This document shows positions 32,845 to 41,641 of a DNA stretch of 64,000 bases, piece after piece. The position numbers and the translations under genes are program-made. The notes beneath the pieces are model-generated. The model was not told where the DNA came from. It searched no databases and saw only the letters and a list, made by a program, of their open reading frames with translations. The stretch is from DASXHY01 sp035552155 (GTDB lineage Bacteria; Verrucomicrobiota; Verrucomicrobiia; Limisphaerales; DASXHY01): the NCBI GenBank assembly GCA_035552155.1, contig DASZLX010000009.1, positions 11,380-75,379 of the forward strand. Reading direction: 5' to 3'. Each line of letters starts with the position of its first letter. The stretch's first letter is position 1.

Positions 32845-34683
32845 GTGGCTACGAATCGTTCGAACTCAAGCTCCCGCACCACGACCCTCCTGAATGTCGT
32901 GCTGGTGGTGGCGGTGCTGTATTTCGCGCGGGACATATTCATTCCGATTGCCCTGGCGGTTTTGTTTGCCTTTCTCCTGGCACCGCTGGTCACGAGGCTG
33001 CGGCGGTGGGGATGGTGGCGGGTGCCGTCGGTCATCATGGTGGTGATATTTGGATTCGTCGTGATGGCGGTGATTGGTTTTTTGATGACCGTCCAATTGT
33101 CCGAACTCAGTCACCAATTGCCGGAATATCAGCACAACATTCATCAGAAGCTGGAGTCCATTCGCGAATCCAGCAAAGGCTTCACGGGGCATTTTTCCCG
33201 CCTCATGCATGATTTCAGCCAGGAGTTGAAACCAGCGAATTCGGCAACACAACCTGCTTCCGATGACCAAAAACCGGTTCCCGTGGAAATTCGTCAGGGC
33301 GATTTTTCGCCGTTGCAACTGGTGCCGAAAATCCTCGGCTCCGTGCTCGGCCTATTGCTGACCGCTGTCATCGTGGTGGTGTTTGTCATCTTCATGCTGC
33401 TGCAACAGGAGGATTTGCGTGACCGCGTGATCCGCCTGGCCGGGTGGCGCCAGTTGAATGTGACGACGAAGGCGCTTGATGAAGCGGGGCAGCGGGTCAG
33501 CCGCTATTTAATTGCTCAACTGATTGTGAACGCCGCCTTTGGAGTGCCCGCCGGTATTGCGCTGTATTTTCTCGGCGTGCCCAATCCGATTTTGTGGGGG
33601 CTCATGGCCGCGCTGTTTCGTTACATTCCCTATCTCGGCATTTGGATTGCGGCCATTATGCCGGCTGCGGTTCTGTTTGCCATCAGCCCGAGTTGGATGA
33701 AGCCCCTGGGGGTGTTTGGAATTTACGGGGGCATTGATTTGCTGATGTACAACCTCGTCGAACCGTGGGTTTATGGAAACAGCACGGGGCTCACACCGCT
33801 GGCCATCCTGGTCGCCGCGATTTTTTGGGCGTGGCTGTGGGGACCAGTGGGGTTGTTGCTGGCGACGCCGTTGACGGTGTGCGTGGCTGTCCTGGGACGT
33901 TATGTTCCGTCGCTGCGGTTCCTGGGCGTGCTGTTGAGCGATGACGAGGTGCTCACGCCGGAAAAACGTTTTTATCAGCGTTTGCTGGCTGATGATGTGG
34001 AGGAAGCGGCGGATATCGCCGAGGAATTTTTGAAAGGCAAATCATTGGAGGAACTTTACGGTGCGGTCATTGTCCCGGCGCTCGCTCTGGCCGAGGAGGA
34101 CTGCCTGGCGGGCCGGTTGGATGACGGCCAGGAGGAATCGGTTTTTCACAACGCGCGTTTGCTCGTGGAAGACATCGCCCCACGCGCGCAGGAAATTGTC
34201 TCGGGCGAAAACGGCTCCAAACACCGCCTGAATGGAAAGAATCCCGCGCCGGAAAACGTCTCGGCTTCCGAGCCGCGGGTGCTATTGCTGCCCGCACACG
34301 GAGCGGCGGATGAAATCGTCGCGCTCATGCTCGCGCAGCTTTTGAGCGCGCGGGGCATCGCTGCGAAGCACTCGTCCGCCGGGGCGCTCGCCTCGGAGCG
34401 GTTGGAGGCGGCCAATGACGATAAGATCAATATCGTATGCATATCCACTGTCAGTCCGAACGGCGGCCTGCACACGCGTTATTTGTGCAAGCGATTTCGC
34501 GAGCAATTTCCGGCTACGAAAATCGTCGCCGCCATGCTGGCCGCCAGCAACGCGCAGTCCGCCCGCTCGCGGGAATTGTCCGCTGAGGCGGACGAAATCG
34601 CGACTACCGTCGGCGACGCGATCAAAAAAATCCAAGCCTTAGCTTCCGTGCCCGTCCAGAAACAGACCGCTTTTAGTTCGTGA
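32845..34683 (+). CDS. AI-2E family permease with C-terminal B12-binding-like domain
   Basis: 612 residues from a GTG start. The N-terminal 350 residues carry about eight transmembrane helices of the AI-2E (TqsA/PerM) superfamily, including LFRYIPYLGIWIAAIMPAAV and GPVGLLLATPLTVCVAVLGR. The remaining 260 residues are soluble: a helical region (FYQRLLADDVEEAADIAEEF) and a Rossmann-like part (RVLLLPAHGAADEIVALMLA, then INIVCISTVSPNGG) resembling cobalamin-binding modules, without the classical DxHxxG motif. The transported substrate is unknown and autoinducer-2 export is not established here. Its stop overlaps the topoisomerase start (TGATG). Confidence 0.82.
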   Translation: MATNRSNSSSRTTTLLNVVLVVAVLYFARDIFIPIALAVLFAFLLAPLVTRLRRWGWWRVPSVIMVVIFGFVVMAVIGFLMTVQLSELSHQLPEYQHNIHQKLESIRESSKGFTGHFSRLMHDFSQELKPANSATQPASDDQKPVPVEIRQGDFSPLQLVPKILGSVLGLLLTAVIVVVFVIFMLLQQEDLRDRVIRLAGWRQLNVTTKALDEAGQRVSRYLIAQLIVNAAFGVPAGIALYFLGVPNPILWGLMAALFRYIPYLGIWIAAIMPAAVLFAISPSWMKPLGVFGIYGGIDLLMYNLVEPWVYGNSTGLTPLAILVAAIFWAWLWGPVGLLLATPLTVCVAVLGRYVPSLRFLGVLLSDDEVLTPEKRFYQRLLADDVEEAADIAEEFLKGKSLEELYGAVIVPALALAEEDCLAGRLDDGQEESVFHNARLLVEDIAPRAQEIVSGENGSKHRLNGKNPAPENVSASEPRVLLLPAHGAADEIVALMLAQLLSARGIAAKHSSAGALASERLEAANDDKINIVCISTVSPNGGLHTRYLCKRFREQFPATKIVAAMLAASNAQSARSRELSAEADEIATTVGDAIKKIQALASVPVQKQTAFSS

Positions 34684-35852
34684 TGTCACCGGCGCCCGAA
34701 ACTATCGCGATGTTGACGGATCCTGTGGTTTCCGCCCGCGTGATGGGCCTGCGCCACGTGAGTGACGAAAAACCTGGCATCCAACGCGAGGGCAACGGAA
34801 AGAATTTTCGCTATCGCGATGCCGCGGGAAAAATTGTGCACGACCGTGAAACGCTGGGGCGCATTAAATCGCTGGTCATTCCTCCCGCCTGGACCCGGGT
34901 GTGGATCTGCCCGCAGGCCAACGGTCATTTGCAGGCCACCGGTCGCGATGACCGCGGCCGCAAACAATTCCGTTATCACCCGCGCTGGCGCGAGATTCGT
35001 GATGAGACCAAGTACGCGCGCATGATCCTGTTCGCGCGAACGCTGCCAAAAATCCGCCGGCGCATCCGGAAAGACATGTCGCTGCGAGGCTTGCCGCGCA
35101 ATAAAGTTCTGGCCACCGTCGCGCGATTGCTGGAGGTCAGTTTGATCCGCGTTGGCAACGAGGAATACGCGCGCGAAAACGAATCGTTCGGTCTCACCAC
35201 CATGCGCAACCGTCACGTGGATGTGAACGGCTCGGAGCTGCGCTTTCATTTTCGCGGCAAGGCCGGCAAATGGCACAACGTGGACATTCGCGACCGGAAC
35301 ATCGCGAAAATTGTCGAGCGCTGCCAGGATTTGCCGGGGCAGGAATTATTTCAGTTCGTGGATGACGAGGACCAGCGGCACGATGTGCGGTCTGAGGATG
35401 TGAATGAGTACTTGCGCGAAACGAGCGGCCAGGATTTCACGGCCAAGGATTTTCGCACCTGGGCCGGGACCGTGCTGGCGGCCATTGCGCTGCGCGAGTT
35501 CGAAAAATTCGACACCAAGGCGCAAGCGAAGAAAAATGTTGTCGCGGCCATTGAATCGGTGGCGCAGAAGCTTGGCAATACGCCCGCGGTCTGCAAAAAA
35601 TGCTACATCCATCCGCACGTGCTCGATTCCTATCTCGACGGGACCCTGATTGAGACCCTCAAACAGCGCGCAGAAAAAGCGATTTCTCGTTCGCTGCGCG
35701 GGTTGCCCGCCGAGGAGGCGGCCGTCCTGGGATTATTGCAGCAACGGCTGACGCTGGAAGAAAAGCTGGCCCGCGCGCTTAAAAAAGAAACTGCGGCTCG
35801 CTCTCAACGCCATACGACAATTTCCCATCCACGATCCGCGCGGCGGAAGTAA
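34683..35852 (+). CDS. DNA topoisomerase IB (poxvirus/bacterial type)
   Basis: 389 residues. It relaxes supercoils by a 3'-phosphotyrosyl intermediate. The N-terminal domain contains GIQREGNGKNFRYRDAAGK and IPPAWTRVWICPQANGHLQA, both typical of bacterial TopIB. The catalytic domain has GLTTMRNRHV (RxxxxH region) and FRTWAGTVLAAIAL, and the nucleophile Tyr about 308 is in CKKCYIHPHVLDSY. The ATG at 34683 overlaps the preceding stop. The last 74 bp overlap the converging DUF488 gene, so the C-terminal tail beyond about residue 365 is probably not critical. Confidence 0.93.
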   Translation: MSPAPETIAMLTDPVVSARVMGLRHVSDEKPGIQREGNGKNFRYRDAAGKIVHDRETLGRIKSLVIPPAWTRVWICPQANGHLQATGRDDRGRKQFRYHPRWREIRDETKYARMILFARTLPKIRRRIRKDMSLRGLPRNKVLATVARLLEVSLIRVGNEEYARENESFGLTTMRNRHVDVNGSELRFHFRGKAGKWHNVDIRDRNIAKIVERCQDLPGQELFQFVDDEDQRHDVRSEDVNEYLRETSGQDFTAKDFRTWAGTVLAAIALREFEKFDTKAQAKKNVVAAIESVAQKLGNTPAVCKKCYIHPHVLDSYLDGTLIETLKQRAEKAISRSLRGLPAEEAAVLGLLQQRLTLEEKLARALKKETAARSQRHTTISHPRSARRK

Positions 35853-36324
35853 ACGGGTGCGCGTCCGTTTTCTTTCCGCTCATGATGTGGATGATGTCGT
35901 GCCCGGCGGCCTTTAAATAATCGGAAATAAGCGAGCGATGGCATTGCCACCACAAAGCCTCAGCGCACATGATGGCGGTTCGTTTTTGCCGGGCGTGATC
36001 CAGCAATCGTTCGATACCGGCGCGAAATTCCTCCGTCATCATGAAATCCGCATAGGCCCGAAATGCCTCGTTGCGCCACGCGGTGTTCGGTGAATTGGCC
36101 AGCGCTTTGCGGCGTCCGCCCAGTTCGGGGAAGTGAACGTATTCGATATCGGCATCAGCGAGGGATTGGGAAAGATTCTCCTGGTTGAAATGCGGCAGGC
36201 GGCGCGAGCCGGGGAAGCGCCGCACATCCGCGAGCAATTGAATGCGTTGCGACTGCAGCAATTCGATGAATTGCTCCAGCGTACGGTTGGAGTGGCCGAC
36301 GGTCCAAAGCGTCAATGCGCTCAT
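35779..36324 (-). CDS. DUF488 family protein
   Basis: 181 residues. The start WTVGHSNRTLEQFIELLQ and the following DVRRFPGSRRLPHFNQENL are diagnostic of DUF488, as is the late segment IMCAEALWWQCHRSLISDYL with its Cys and His-Arg residues. The biochemical function is not established. The 3' end overlaps topoisomerase IB by 74 bp on the opposite strand. Confidence 0.9.
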   Translation of the reverse strand: MSALTLWTVGHSNRTLEQFIELLQSQRIQLLADVRRFPGSRRLPHFNQENLSQSLADADIEYVHFPELGGRRKALANSPNTAWRNEAFRAYADFMMTEEFRAGIERLLDHARQKRTAIMCAEALWWQCHRSLISDYLKAAGHDIIHIMSGKKTDAHPFTSAARIVDGKLSYGVESEPQFLF

Positions 36325-36475
36325 GGAGGAATATGGGGTGGATGGGCGGGTTGTGCAATTAGGGTGGGATGCCGTGCGTGTGACGTGATCTCGATTTTGG
36401 ATTCACGTAATACGAGCACGAATTCATTGGAAATTCGACTTCGAGACAAGAGCAGCTAGACTCGCTGCGAACAAA

Positions 36476-37102
36476 ATGAAGTCCTTTTCGCCATTGCCGC
36501 GCGCGTTTTACGAACCTTCGGCCAAGGTTGTTGCCCGGGAGTTGCTGGGTCATTTTCTGATTCGTAACACACCCGATGGCCCCTGCGGTGGCGCCATCGT
36601 GGAAACGGAGGCTTATCTCGTGGGCGACGCCGCCTGCCACGCGGCGCCGGGGCCCACCAAGCGCAACCGTGTGATGTTTGGCCATCCGGGACACTGTTAT
36701 GTCTATCTGATTTACGGTTTTCACTTTTGCGTAAATGCCGTTTGCCGCCCTGCAGGCATCGCGGAGGCAGTGTTGATTCGGGCGGTGGAAGCGAACTTCG
36801 GTGAACAGTGGATGTCCGCGAATCGTCCGGCGGGCAAGCCGCGGGAGTTGAGCAACGGTCCCGGAAAATTGTGCCAGGCCATGGACATCACCCGCAGCCT
36901 GGATGGCGTTGATTTGTGCGACGCGCGTTCGGCGCTGTTCATTGCGGAGAATCCCGATTTGAAAAAATTTCGAAAGGAAAAGGGGCCGATGATCACGACC
37001 ACGCGCGTCGGGATCACGAAAGCGGCGGAGCTGCCATTGCGGTTTTATTTAAAGGGAAGCGAATTTGTTTCGCGGCCGGCGAAAGTGATGAGTGATGAGT
37101 GA
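36476..37102 (+). CDS. 3-methyladenine DNA glycosylase, AAG/MPG type
   Basis: 208 residues. It excises alkylated purines to start base-excision repair. Motifs are LLGHFLIRNTPDG near the N-terminus, the catalytic segment IVETEAYLVGDAACHA with its Glu, then RNRVMFGHPGHCYVYLIYG and LSNGPGKLCQAMDI. The last residues (KVMSDE) and the stop codon come from GTGATGA heptamers at 37085, so the native C-terminus may have been altered. A second, unrelated alkylbase glycosylase (HhH-GPD) lies at 37681. Confidence 0.95.
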   Translation: MKSFSPLPRAFYEPSAKVVARELLGHFLIRNTPDGPCGGAIVETEAYLVGDAACHAAPGPTKRNRVMFGHPGHCYVYLIYGFHFCVNAVCRPAGIAEAVLIRAVEANFGEQWMSANRPAGKPRELSNGPGKLCQAMDITRSLDGVDLCDARSALFIAENPDLKKFRKEKGPMITTTRVGITKAAELPLRFYLKGSEFVSRPAKVMSDE

Positions 37103-37105
37103 TGA
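37085..37105. repeat. GTGATGA x3 heptamer array at glycosylase stop codon
   Basis: Three exact GTGATGA copies. The glycosylase frame terminates within the third copy. It is the same unit as in leuS (13553) and the IMPase gene (25925). Confidence 0.85.
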
Positions 37106-37212
37106 GTGCGGAGCCGCGCTGACGTTATTCGTCATTATGTTTAACCTCACCGCCATTTGACATTCTGTCTCCAGCGGCTAGTTTCGTGTTCTAAACCAAC
37201 GAAAGGAAAATT

Positions 37213-37653
37213 ATGGCGGATATTCAACGACAGGCGACGGCGCATTGGAGCGGCGATTTGTTGCGTGGCTCCGGCAAAACTTCCACCGGCAGCGGCGTGT
37301 TGAGTGATGTGCCGTATTCCGTGCCCTCGCGTTTTGAAAATGGCAAAGGCACGAATCCCGAGGAACTCATCGCGGCCGCGCACGCCTCGTGCTTCAGCAT
37401 GATGCTGGCAAAACTGCTGGGCGACGCGAAAAAAACTCCGCGCGACATCCGGACGCAGGCGACGTTGACCTTGAGCAATGCCAGCGGCGGCTGGAAAATT
37501 TCAAAAATTCACCTGGTGACCGAAGTCAGCGGCGAGGGTCTCGATGCCGGAACGTTGAATGGCGTCGCGGCGCAGGCCAAAGAGCAATGCCCGATTTCGG
37601 TGTTGCTCAAGCCAGGCTTGGAATCGCTGACGCTGGACGTAAAGCTGAAGTAA
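37213..37653 (+). CDS. OsmC family peroxiredoxin
   Basis: 146 residues. It is a thiol peroxidase of the OsmC/Ohr fold that reduces organic hydroperoxides. The resolving and peroxidatic cysteines are in AAHASCFSMMLAK and KEQCPISVLLKPG. The text NGKGTNPEELIAAAHASCF is typical of the OsmC rather than the Ohr subgroup. A ribosome-binding site (GAAAGGAAAATT) lies just before the ATG. Confidence 0.92.
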   Translation: MADIQRQATAHWSGDLLRGSGKTSTGSGVLSDVPYSVPSRFENGKGTNPEELIAAAHASCFSMMLAKLLGDAKKTPRDIRTQATLTLSNASGGWKISKIHLVTEVSGEGLDAGTLNGVAAQAKEQCPISVLLKPGLESLTLDVKLK

Positions 37654-37680
37654 GCGACGCGCCGGTTGGCCCGCTGAAAA

Positions 37681-38301
37681 TCACGGCACCGGCAGTTCCA
37701 GCGCGCGCCATAAATACCACGCCGCCGTGGTTCGGTGCGGTTGCCAGCGCTTGCCGTATTCCAGCAACTCCATGGGCGTGGGCAGGTCCTTCCAGCCGAA
37801 CGTGAGAGCGAAGCCTTTACGCACGCCGTAATCCGTGGCCGGCAGGATGTCCAGCCGGCCAAGCGTAAACATCAACAGCATCTCGACGGTCCACGGTCCG
37901 ACTCCGCGGACACTGGTCAGACGTTCGAGAATTTCCTCGTTGCTCAATTTTGCGATCGCGGTGCGTGAGCCGGGCACGATGCCGGCCACGGTTTTAGCCG
38001 CGATGTCTTTGATGGCGGCGACTTTTGCCCGCGAAAGTCCGGCGGCGCGCAGCCGGTCTTCCGGCGTGGCCAGAATATCCGCGGGCGTGGGAAAACGTTT
38101 GCCGGGATAGAGTGCCAGCACCCGTTTCAAAATGGTTTTGGCCGCCGTTCCATTGAGCTGTTGATGGGTGACGGCAGTGACCAACGCAACGAACGGAGTC
38201 CGCCGGCGATGCGGTTTCATCGTGCAGGGGCCGACTTTTTTTATCAGGCGCGCGAGCTCTTTATCCGCGCGGCAAAGATGTTCAACAGCTTCGGGACTCA
38301 T
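37681..38301 (-). CDS. DNA-3-methyladenine glycosylase II, HhH-GPD family
   Basis: 206 residues of the AlkA-like superfamily. The helix-hairpin-helix is LTSVRGVGPWTVEMLLMFTL, and the catalytic Asp follows in ILPATDYGVRKGFAL. The upstream helices (FVALVTAVTHQQLNGTAAKT) match the usual substrate-pocket segment. No iron-sulfur cluster cysteines are present. Its start overlaps the stop of the gene at 38282 by 20 bp, suggesting a lepB-NTF2-glycosylase operon. It complements the AAG-type enzyme at 36476. Confidence 0.93.
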   Translation of the reverse strand: MSPEAVEHLCRADKELARLIKKVGPCTMKPHRRRTPFVALVTAVTHQQLNGTAAKTILKRVLALYPGKRFPTPADILATPEDRLRAAGLSRAKVAAIKDIAAKTVAGIVPGSRTAIAKLSNEEILERLTSVRGVGPWTVEMLLMFTLGRLDILPATDYGVRKGFALTFGWKDLPTPMELLEYGKRWQPHRTTAAWYLWRALELPVP

Positions 38302-38863
38302 CGTTTGCCTTCCCCAAACCTGGTGGCACGGGCGCGCTTTCCGTTTTCAGCGGTGTGACGCCGGCATCGGACAGGGTTTTCACCGTTTCCACTTTGTAAA
38401 TCAGCCATTTGCCGTCCACTTTTTTGAGCATGAAATCAAATTCCTGCGCGGAAATATCGCGTTCGCCGGGCACGACTGCCTTGGCGGTGAGATTTACCTT
38501 GGCCGTTTCGCCACCGGGATCGATGGTGATGTTCATGTCGGGAAACTCGACCTTTAATGAAGTCAACCGCGAGCGCGCGGCGAGGGCGACCTGGAGCACT
38601 TCGTCCCGCCCGTGCAATGAAATCGAATCATAGCCGGACACATTCAGTTCCACATCCACATTCGTGGTGAAAAAATTTGCGGCTCTTTGGGCGTCGTAAG
38701 CCCGGCCCAACGCTCCGCCGCTGGAACTGAATGAAATGTCCTTCGCGAGCGCATTCAGGCGGGACTGAATGACTTTTTCCGGGCTGGGAAATAAAACAGT
38801 CCAGAGCCAGAACGCCGCGCCGATGACTGCTGCCGCGAGGATGATGGGAATGGCCCGCTTCAT
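38282..38863 (-). CDS. Membrane-anchored NTF2-like protein, unknown function
   Basis: 193 residues. It has one N-terminal transmembrane anchor (AIPIILAAAVIGAAFWLWTVLF), then a soluble domain with NTF2/SnoaL-like pattern (DEVLQVALAARSRLTSLKVE, then EFDFMLKKVDGKWLIYKVET). It overlaps lepB upstream (ATGA) and the glycosylase downstream. The role is unknown. Confidence 0.7.
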   Translation of the reverse strand: MKRAIPIILAAAVIGAAFWLWTVLFPSPEKVIQSRLNALAKDISFSSSGGALGRAYDAQRAANFFTTNVDVELNVSGYDSISLHGRDEVLQVALAARSRLTSLKVEFPDMNITIDPGGETAKVNLTAKAVVPGERDISAQEFDFMLKKVDGKWLIYKVETVKTLSDAGVTPLKTESAPVPPGLGKANDESRSC

Positions 38864-39396
38864 AACACAATTTTGCCCATGATGCGATCGCGGTCGATCC
38901 GGCCGCGATCGGAATTCATCCGGTTATCGCCGATGACATAATATTCGTTGGTGTCGAGTTTTACCGGCTCGAGGAAGGGCGCCGGGGAGCGAGTTTTCAG
39001 ATACGGCTCCGGGATGGCCTCTCCGTTGACGAATAACCGGCCATGTTCAAACGCAATGGTTTCGCCGGGCATTCCCACAATGCGTTTCATCAGCATCACG
39101 CTGGGACCGGCCATGCGGATCCCCACGACATCGCCCCGCTGCGGTTGGGAGTGGCGGTAGGCGAGGCGGTTGACGAAGTTGATTCCGCGATCGTGATAGG
39201 TGGGAAACATGCTGTTTCCTTCAATCCGCACTGGGAGCACGATGACTTTGAAAAAGAAGAATTTGAAAAAAAGGAAGCAAAAAACCGCCAAAGCAGTCGC
39301 GCGGATAAGCGTGCGTTTCGGGTTCCGCCCAATTAACGCTATGCGCAACCAGCCCGGGAATCGGGCTACGGTGGCTCCGGTTTCCATGTTATTCAT
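38860..39396 (-). CDS. lepB: Signal peptidase I
   Basis: 178 residues. It removes signal peptides at the periplasmic face of the inner membrane. One transmembrane helix (ATALAVFCFLFFKFFFFKVI) precedes the catalytic Ser about 62 in RIEGNSMFPTYHDRG and the general-base Lys about 104 in MLMKRIVGMPGE. Box E (YYVIGDNRMNSDRGR) is intact. It is shorter than the E. coli enzyme, as in many phyla. It is the first gene of a three-gene overlapping set. Confidence 0.95.
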   Translation of the reverse strand: MNNMETGATVARFPGWLRIALIGRNPKRTLIRATALAVFCFLFFKFFFFKVIVLPVRIEGNSMFPTYHDRGINFVNRLAYRHSQPQRGDVVGIRMAGPSVMLMKRIVGMPGETIAFEHGRLFVNGEAIPEPYLKTRSPAPFLEPVKLDTNEYYVIGDNRMNSDRGRIDRDRIMGKIVL

Positions 39397-39511
39397 TCAA
39401 AGCCGCAAGTCCCGATAAGTTTCTCTCTACTTTGGAATTCATCAAGCAAAGAGTTGTCCCCATGCCGGTATTTCGCCTTGTTTCCCGGAAAATTCATGGG
39501 TAGAGAACCTT

Positions 39512-40420
39512 ATGCCGATTTATCTGCCTCCGATTTCACGGCGGAGCTTTTTGCGCCGAACCCTCGCCGCCGCGACCGGTCTCGCGCTGGGACCGCACTT
39601 GTGGGCCGCGGAGAAGCCGGCGGATGAAAATTTTTGGGCGTTGTTTTCCGACCCGCATATCGCGGCCGACCGCTCGTTGGCGCACCTGAATGTGAACATG
39701 GCCGCGCACCTTGAAAGTGTCGTAAGCGAGGTGATGGCTTTGCCGGCGCGCCCGGCCGGCGTTTTCGTGAATGGCGATTGCGCCTATAACAGCGGGGAAA
39801 AAGACGATTACGCCACGTTGGCCGGAATGTTGAAGCCCTTGCGCGCAGCGAAAATGCCCGTTCACCTGACGCTGGGAAACCATGATAACCGTGAACGTTT
39901 TTGGGAGGCCTTGAAAACCGAAAAAGCGGCCAAACGTCCGCTGGCGGACCGGCAAACGCTGATGTTGCCGACGCCGCAGGTGAATTGGTTTGTGCTCGAT
40001 TCGCTCGAACAAACGCTGTCCACCCCGGGCCTCCTCGGAAAAGAGCAACTGGATTGGCTCGCCAAAACGCTGGATGCCAATCCCGATAAACCCGCGCTGG
40101 TCATGGTGCATCACAACCCGGGTTTCAGCGAGAGTGTGCCGGGATTGAAGGATACATTTGCGTTTTTAGAAATTCTCCGCCCGCGAAAGCAGGTCAAAGC
40201 CTACCTCTTTGGCCACACCCATGTCTGGAACGTGATGCAGGATGACAGCGGACTTTATCTGGTGAATCTGCCGCCGATTTCCTATATCTTTAAAGAAGGG
40301 AACCCGAGCGGGTGGGTGCGCGCAACACTGGCTCGCGACGGGATGAAACTGGAATTGAGTTGCCTCGATAAATCCCACAAGGCGCAGGGCGAAGTGAAGG
40401 AGTTGAAGTGGAGGACGTAG
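39512..40420 (+). CDS. Tat-exported metallophosphoesterase
   Basis: 302 residues. The N-terminus contains a twin-arginine signal (SRRSFLRRTLAAATGLALGP). The calcineurin-like core shows ALFSDPHIAAD, VFVNGDCAYNSG, HLTLGNHDNRERF, MVHHNPGF and LFGHTHVWNV, giving the full two-metal site. The substrate is unknown. Secreted enzymes of this type cleave phosphomonoesters or diesters. It diverges from lepB. Confidence 0.93.
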   Translation: MPIYLPPISRRSFLRRTLAAATGLALGPHLWAAEKPADENFWALFSDPHIAADRSLAHLNVNMAAHLESVVSEVMALPARPAGVFVNGDCAYNSGEKDDYATLAGMLKPLRAAKMPVHLTLGNHDNRERFWEALKTEKAAKRPLADRQTLMLPTPQVNWFVLDSLEQTLSTPGLLGKEQLDWLAKTLDANPDKPALVMVHHNPGFSESVPGLKDTFAFLEILRPRKQVKAYLFGHTHVWNVMQDDSGLYLVNLPPISYIFKEGNPSGWVRATLARDGMKLELSCLDKSHKAQGEVKELKWRT

Positions 40421-40446
40421 GGCAGGCGGACCGCCGTACAGCCGCT

Positions 40447-41277
40447 TCAACCTTCCGTCAATTTGCCCGTGCTGTTGAGCGAAAGCCGCCGGAAATGCAG
40501 AGATTGTGACTTGGTTTTGATGTGGGTCGGATCGAGCAATTTGCGCCCCTGAAAATCCCCGCTCGACAACGTACTGAACCACACGCCGTCAGCCACGCGC
40601 GTGCGCTCCAGCGTGAAGGAAAGTTTCTTGAGGGAGCCGATGATGCCGCCCAGCAGGTTGACCTCTGAGCGAAGCGCCACTTCCGCGCGCGCCACTTCGA
40701 ATTCCTCCGCGTCAATCCATAATTTCCCTGAAATCTGGTTGAGCAGGCGATCCACCACGCGGCGCGCCGGCGGCAGCGGGGTTTTCGGCTGGAAAGAAAC
40801 CAGGTAGGTTGCGCGACCATTCAGATTGGTTTCGCCCAGCAGCCGGAAATCAAAACGGGCGGCCAGTTCCGGCGTCAAAAAATTCTCGCGATTATCGCCT
40901 TTGACGGACTTGGCCTCGCCGGTGATCTGGCGGATGTTCATTTCATTGTCCGATTGCTTCTTGAGATCGGCTTCCGAGGGCAGGTGGCCGTTTACCTGGA
41001 GCAGGGTCGCGTGCGAAAGGCCATCGCGATAAGAAATTTCGTAAACCTTTTCGCGCCGTTCCTTGACCTTGCCGGCGCCGTCGAGTTCTTCGGTCATGGT
41101 CAGTTTGCGGTAAATGAAATCAGGCACCGCGCCCTGCTGGTCCTGCTGGCCGCGCGCGACGGCGTTCTGGATGACGTCATTGGCGGTCAAGGCCGTGCCG
41201 GCGCGCAAAGACGTTTGCGCCGCAAGGGCAAACCACATTGCGAGAACACCGCCAACCGCTGATAAACGAAACTTCAT
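40447..41277 (-). CDS. Secreted LolA-like (outer-membrane lipoprotein-sorting) family protein
   Basis: 276 residues from the ATG at 41277. The open frame continues upstream for 19 codons without a signal. The signal peptide is SAVGGVLAMWFALAAQTSLRAG. The body (FDFRLLGETNLNGRATYLVS, then KLWIDAEEFEVARAEVAL and a closing LHFRRLSL strand) is typical of the uncharacterised periplasmic proteins with a half-barrel LolA-like fold. Function is unknown. Confidence 0.7.
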   Translation of the reverse strand: MKFRLSAVGGVLAMWFALAAQTSLRAGTALTANDVIQNAVARGQQDQQGAVPDFIYRKLTMTEELDGAGKVKERREKVYEISYRDGLSHATLLQVNGHLPSEADLKKQSDNEMNIRQITGEAKSVKGDNRENFLTPELAARFDFRLLGETNLNGRATYLVSFQPKTPLPPARRVVDRLLNQISGKLWIDAEEFEVARAEVALRSEVNLLGGIIGSLKKLSFTLERTRVADGVWFSTLSSGDFQGRKLLDPTHIKTKSQSLHFRRLSLNSTGKLTEG

Positions 41278-41641
41278 GATCGTGCCATAAGATTCCGCTG
41301 AAATTGAGTTGGTGCAAATCGGTGAAAAGGCCAATTTTGATTCGGATTTTGTCTGACAAATTTTTAATCCTCGGATTTAAGCGGAGAAGGGGGCTTGTCC
41401 GCAGATTGCGCAGAGGGACGCCCTTTTGCATTTCATTACGCGGTTTTAGCACATTTCATTGAGGTGGAAAAACTTGGTAGTGTTTATTTGGAAGTCGTTT
41501 ACGGAGAGAAATCGAGGTCAGTGAAGACTCCTGATAATCGTTTATCCCCACTGTTTTTTTGCATTGCCCCGTGTCCCCCCCGGGGCGATTTTCAGCCGGA
41601 CCCTGACTTTCCTATTTTAAAAAATGAGAGATGATGTCAGC
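41278..41641. other. Divergent intergenic region, no gene seen
   Basis: 364 bp between the LolA-like gene (minus) and the response regulator (plus). A 79-codon open frame on the plus strand (41395-41634) has no family resemblance and ends at the next gene. I treat it as chance. Promoters for both neighbours should lie here. I find no repeat or strong hairpin. Confidence 0.5.
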
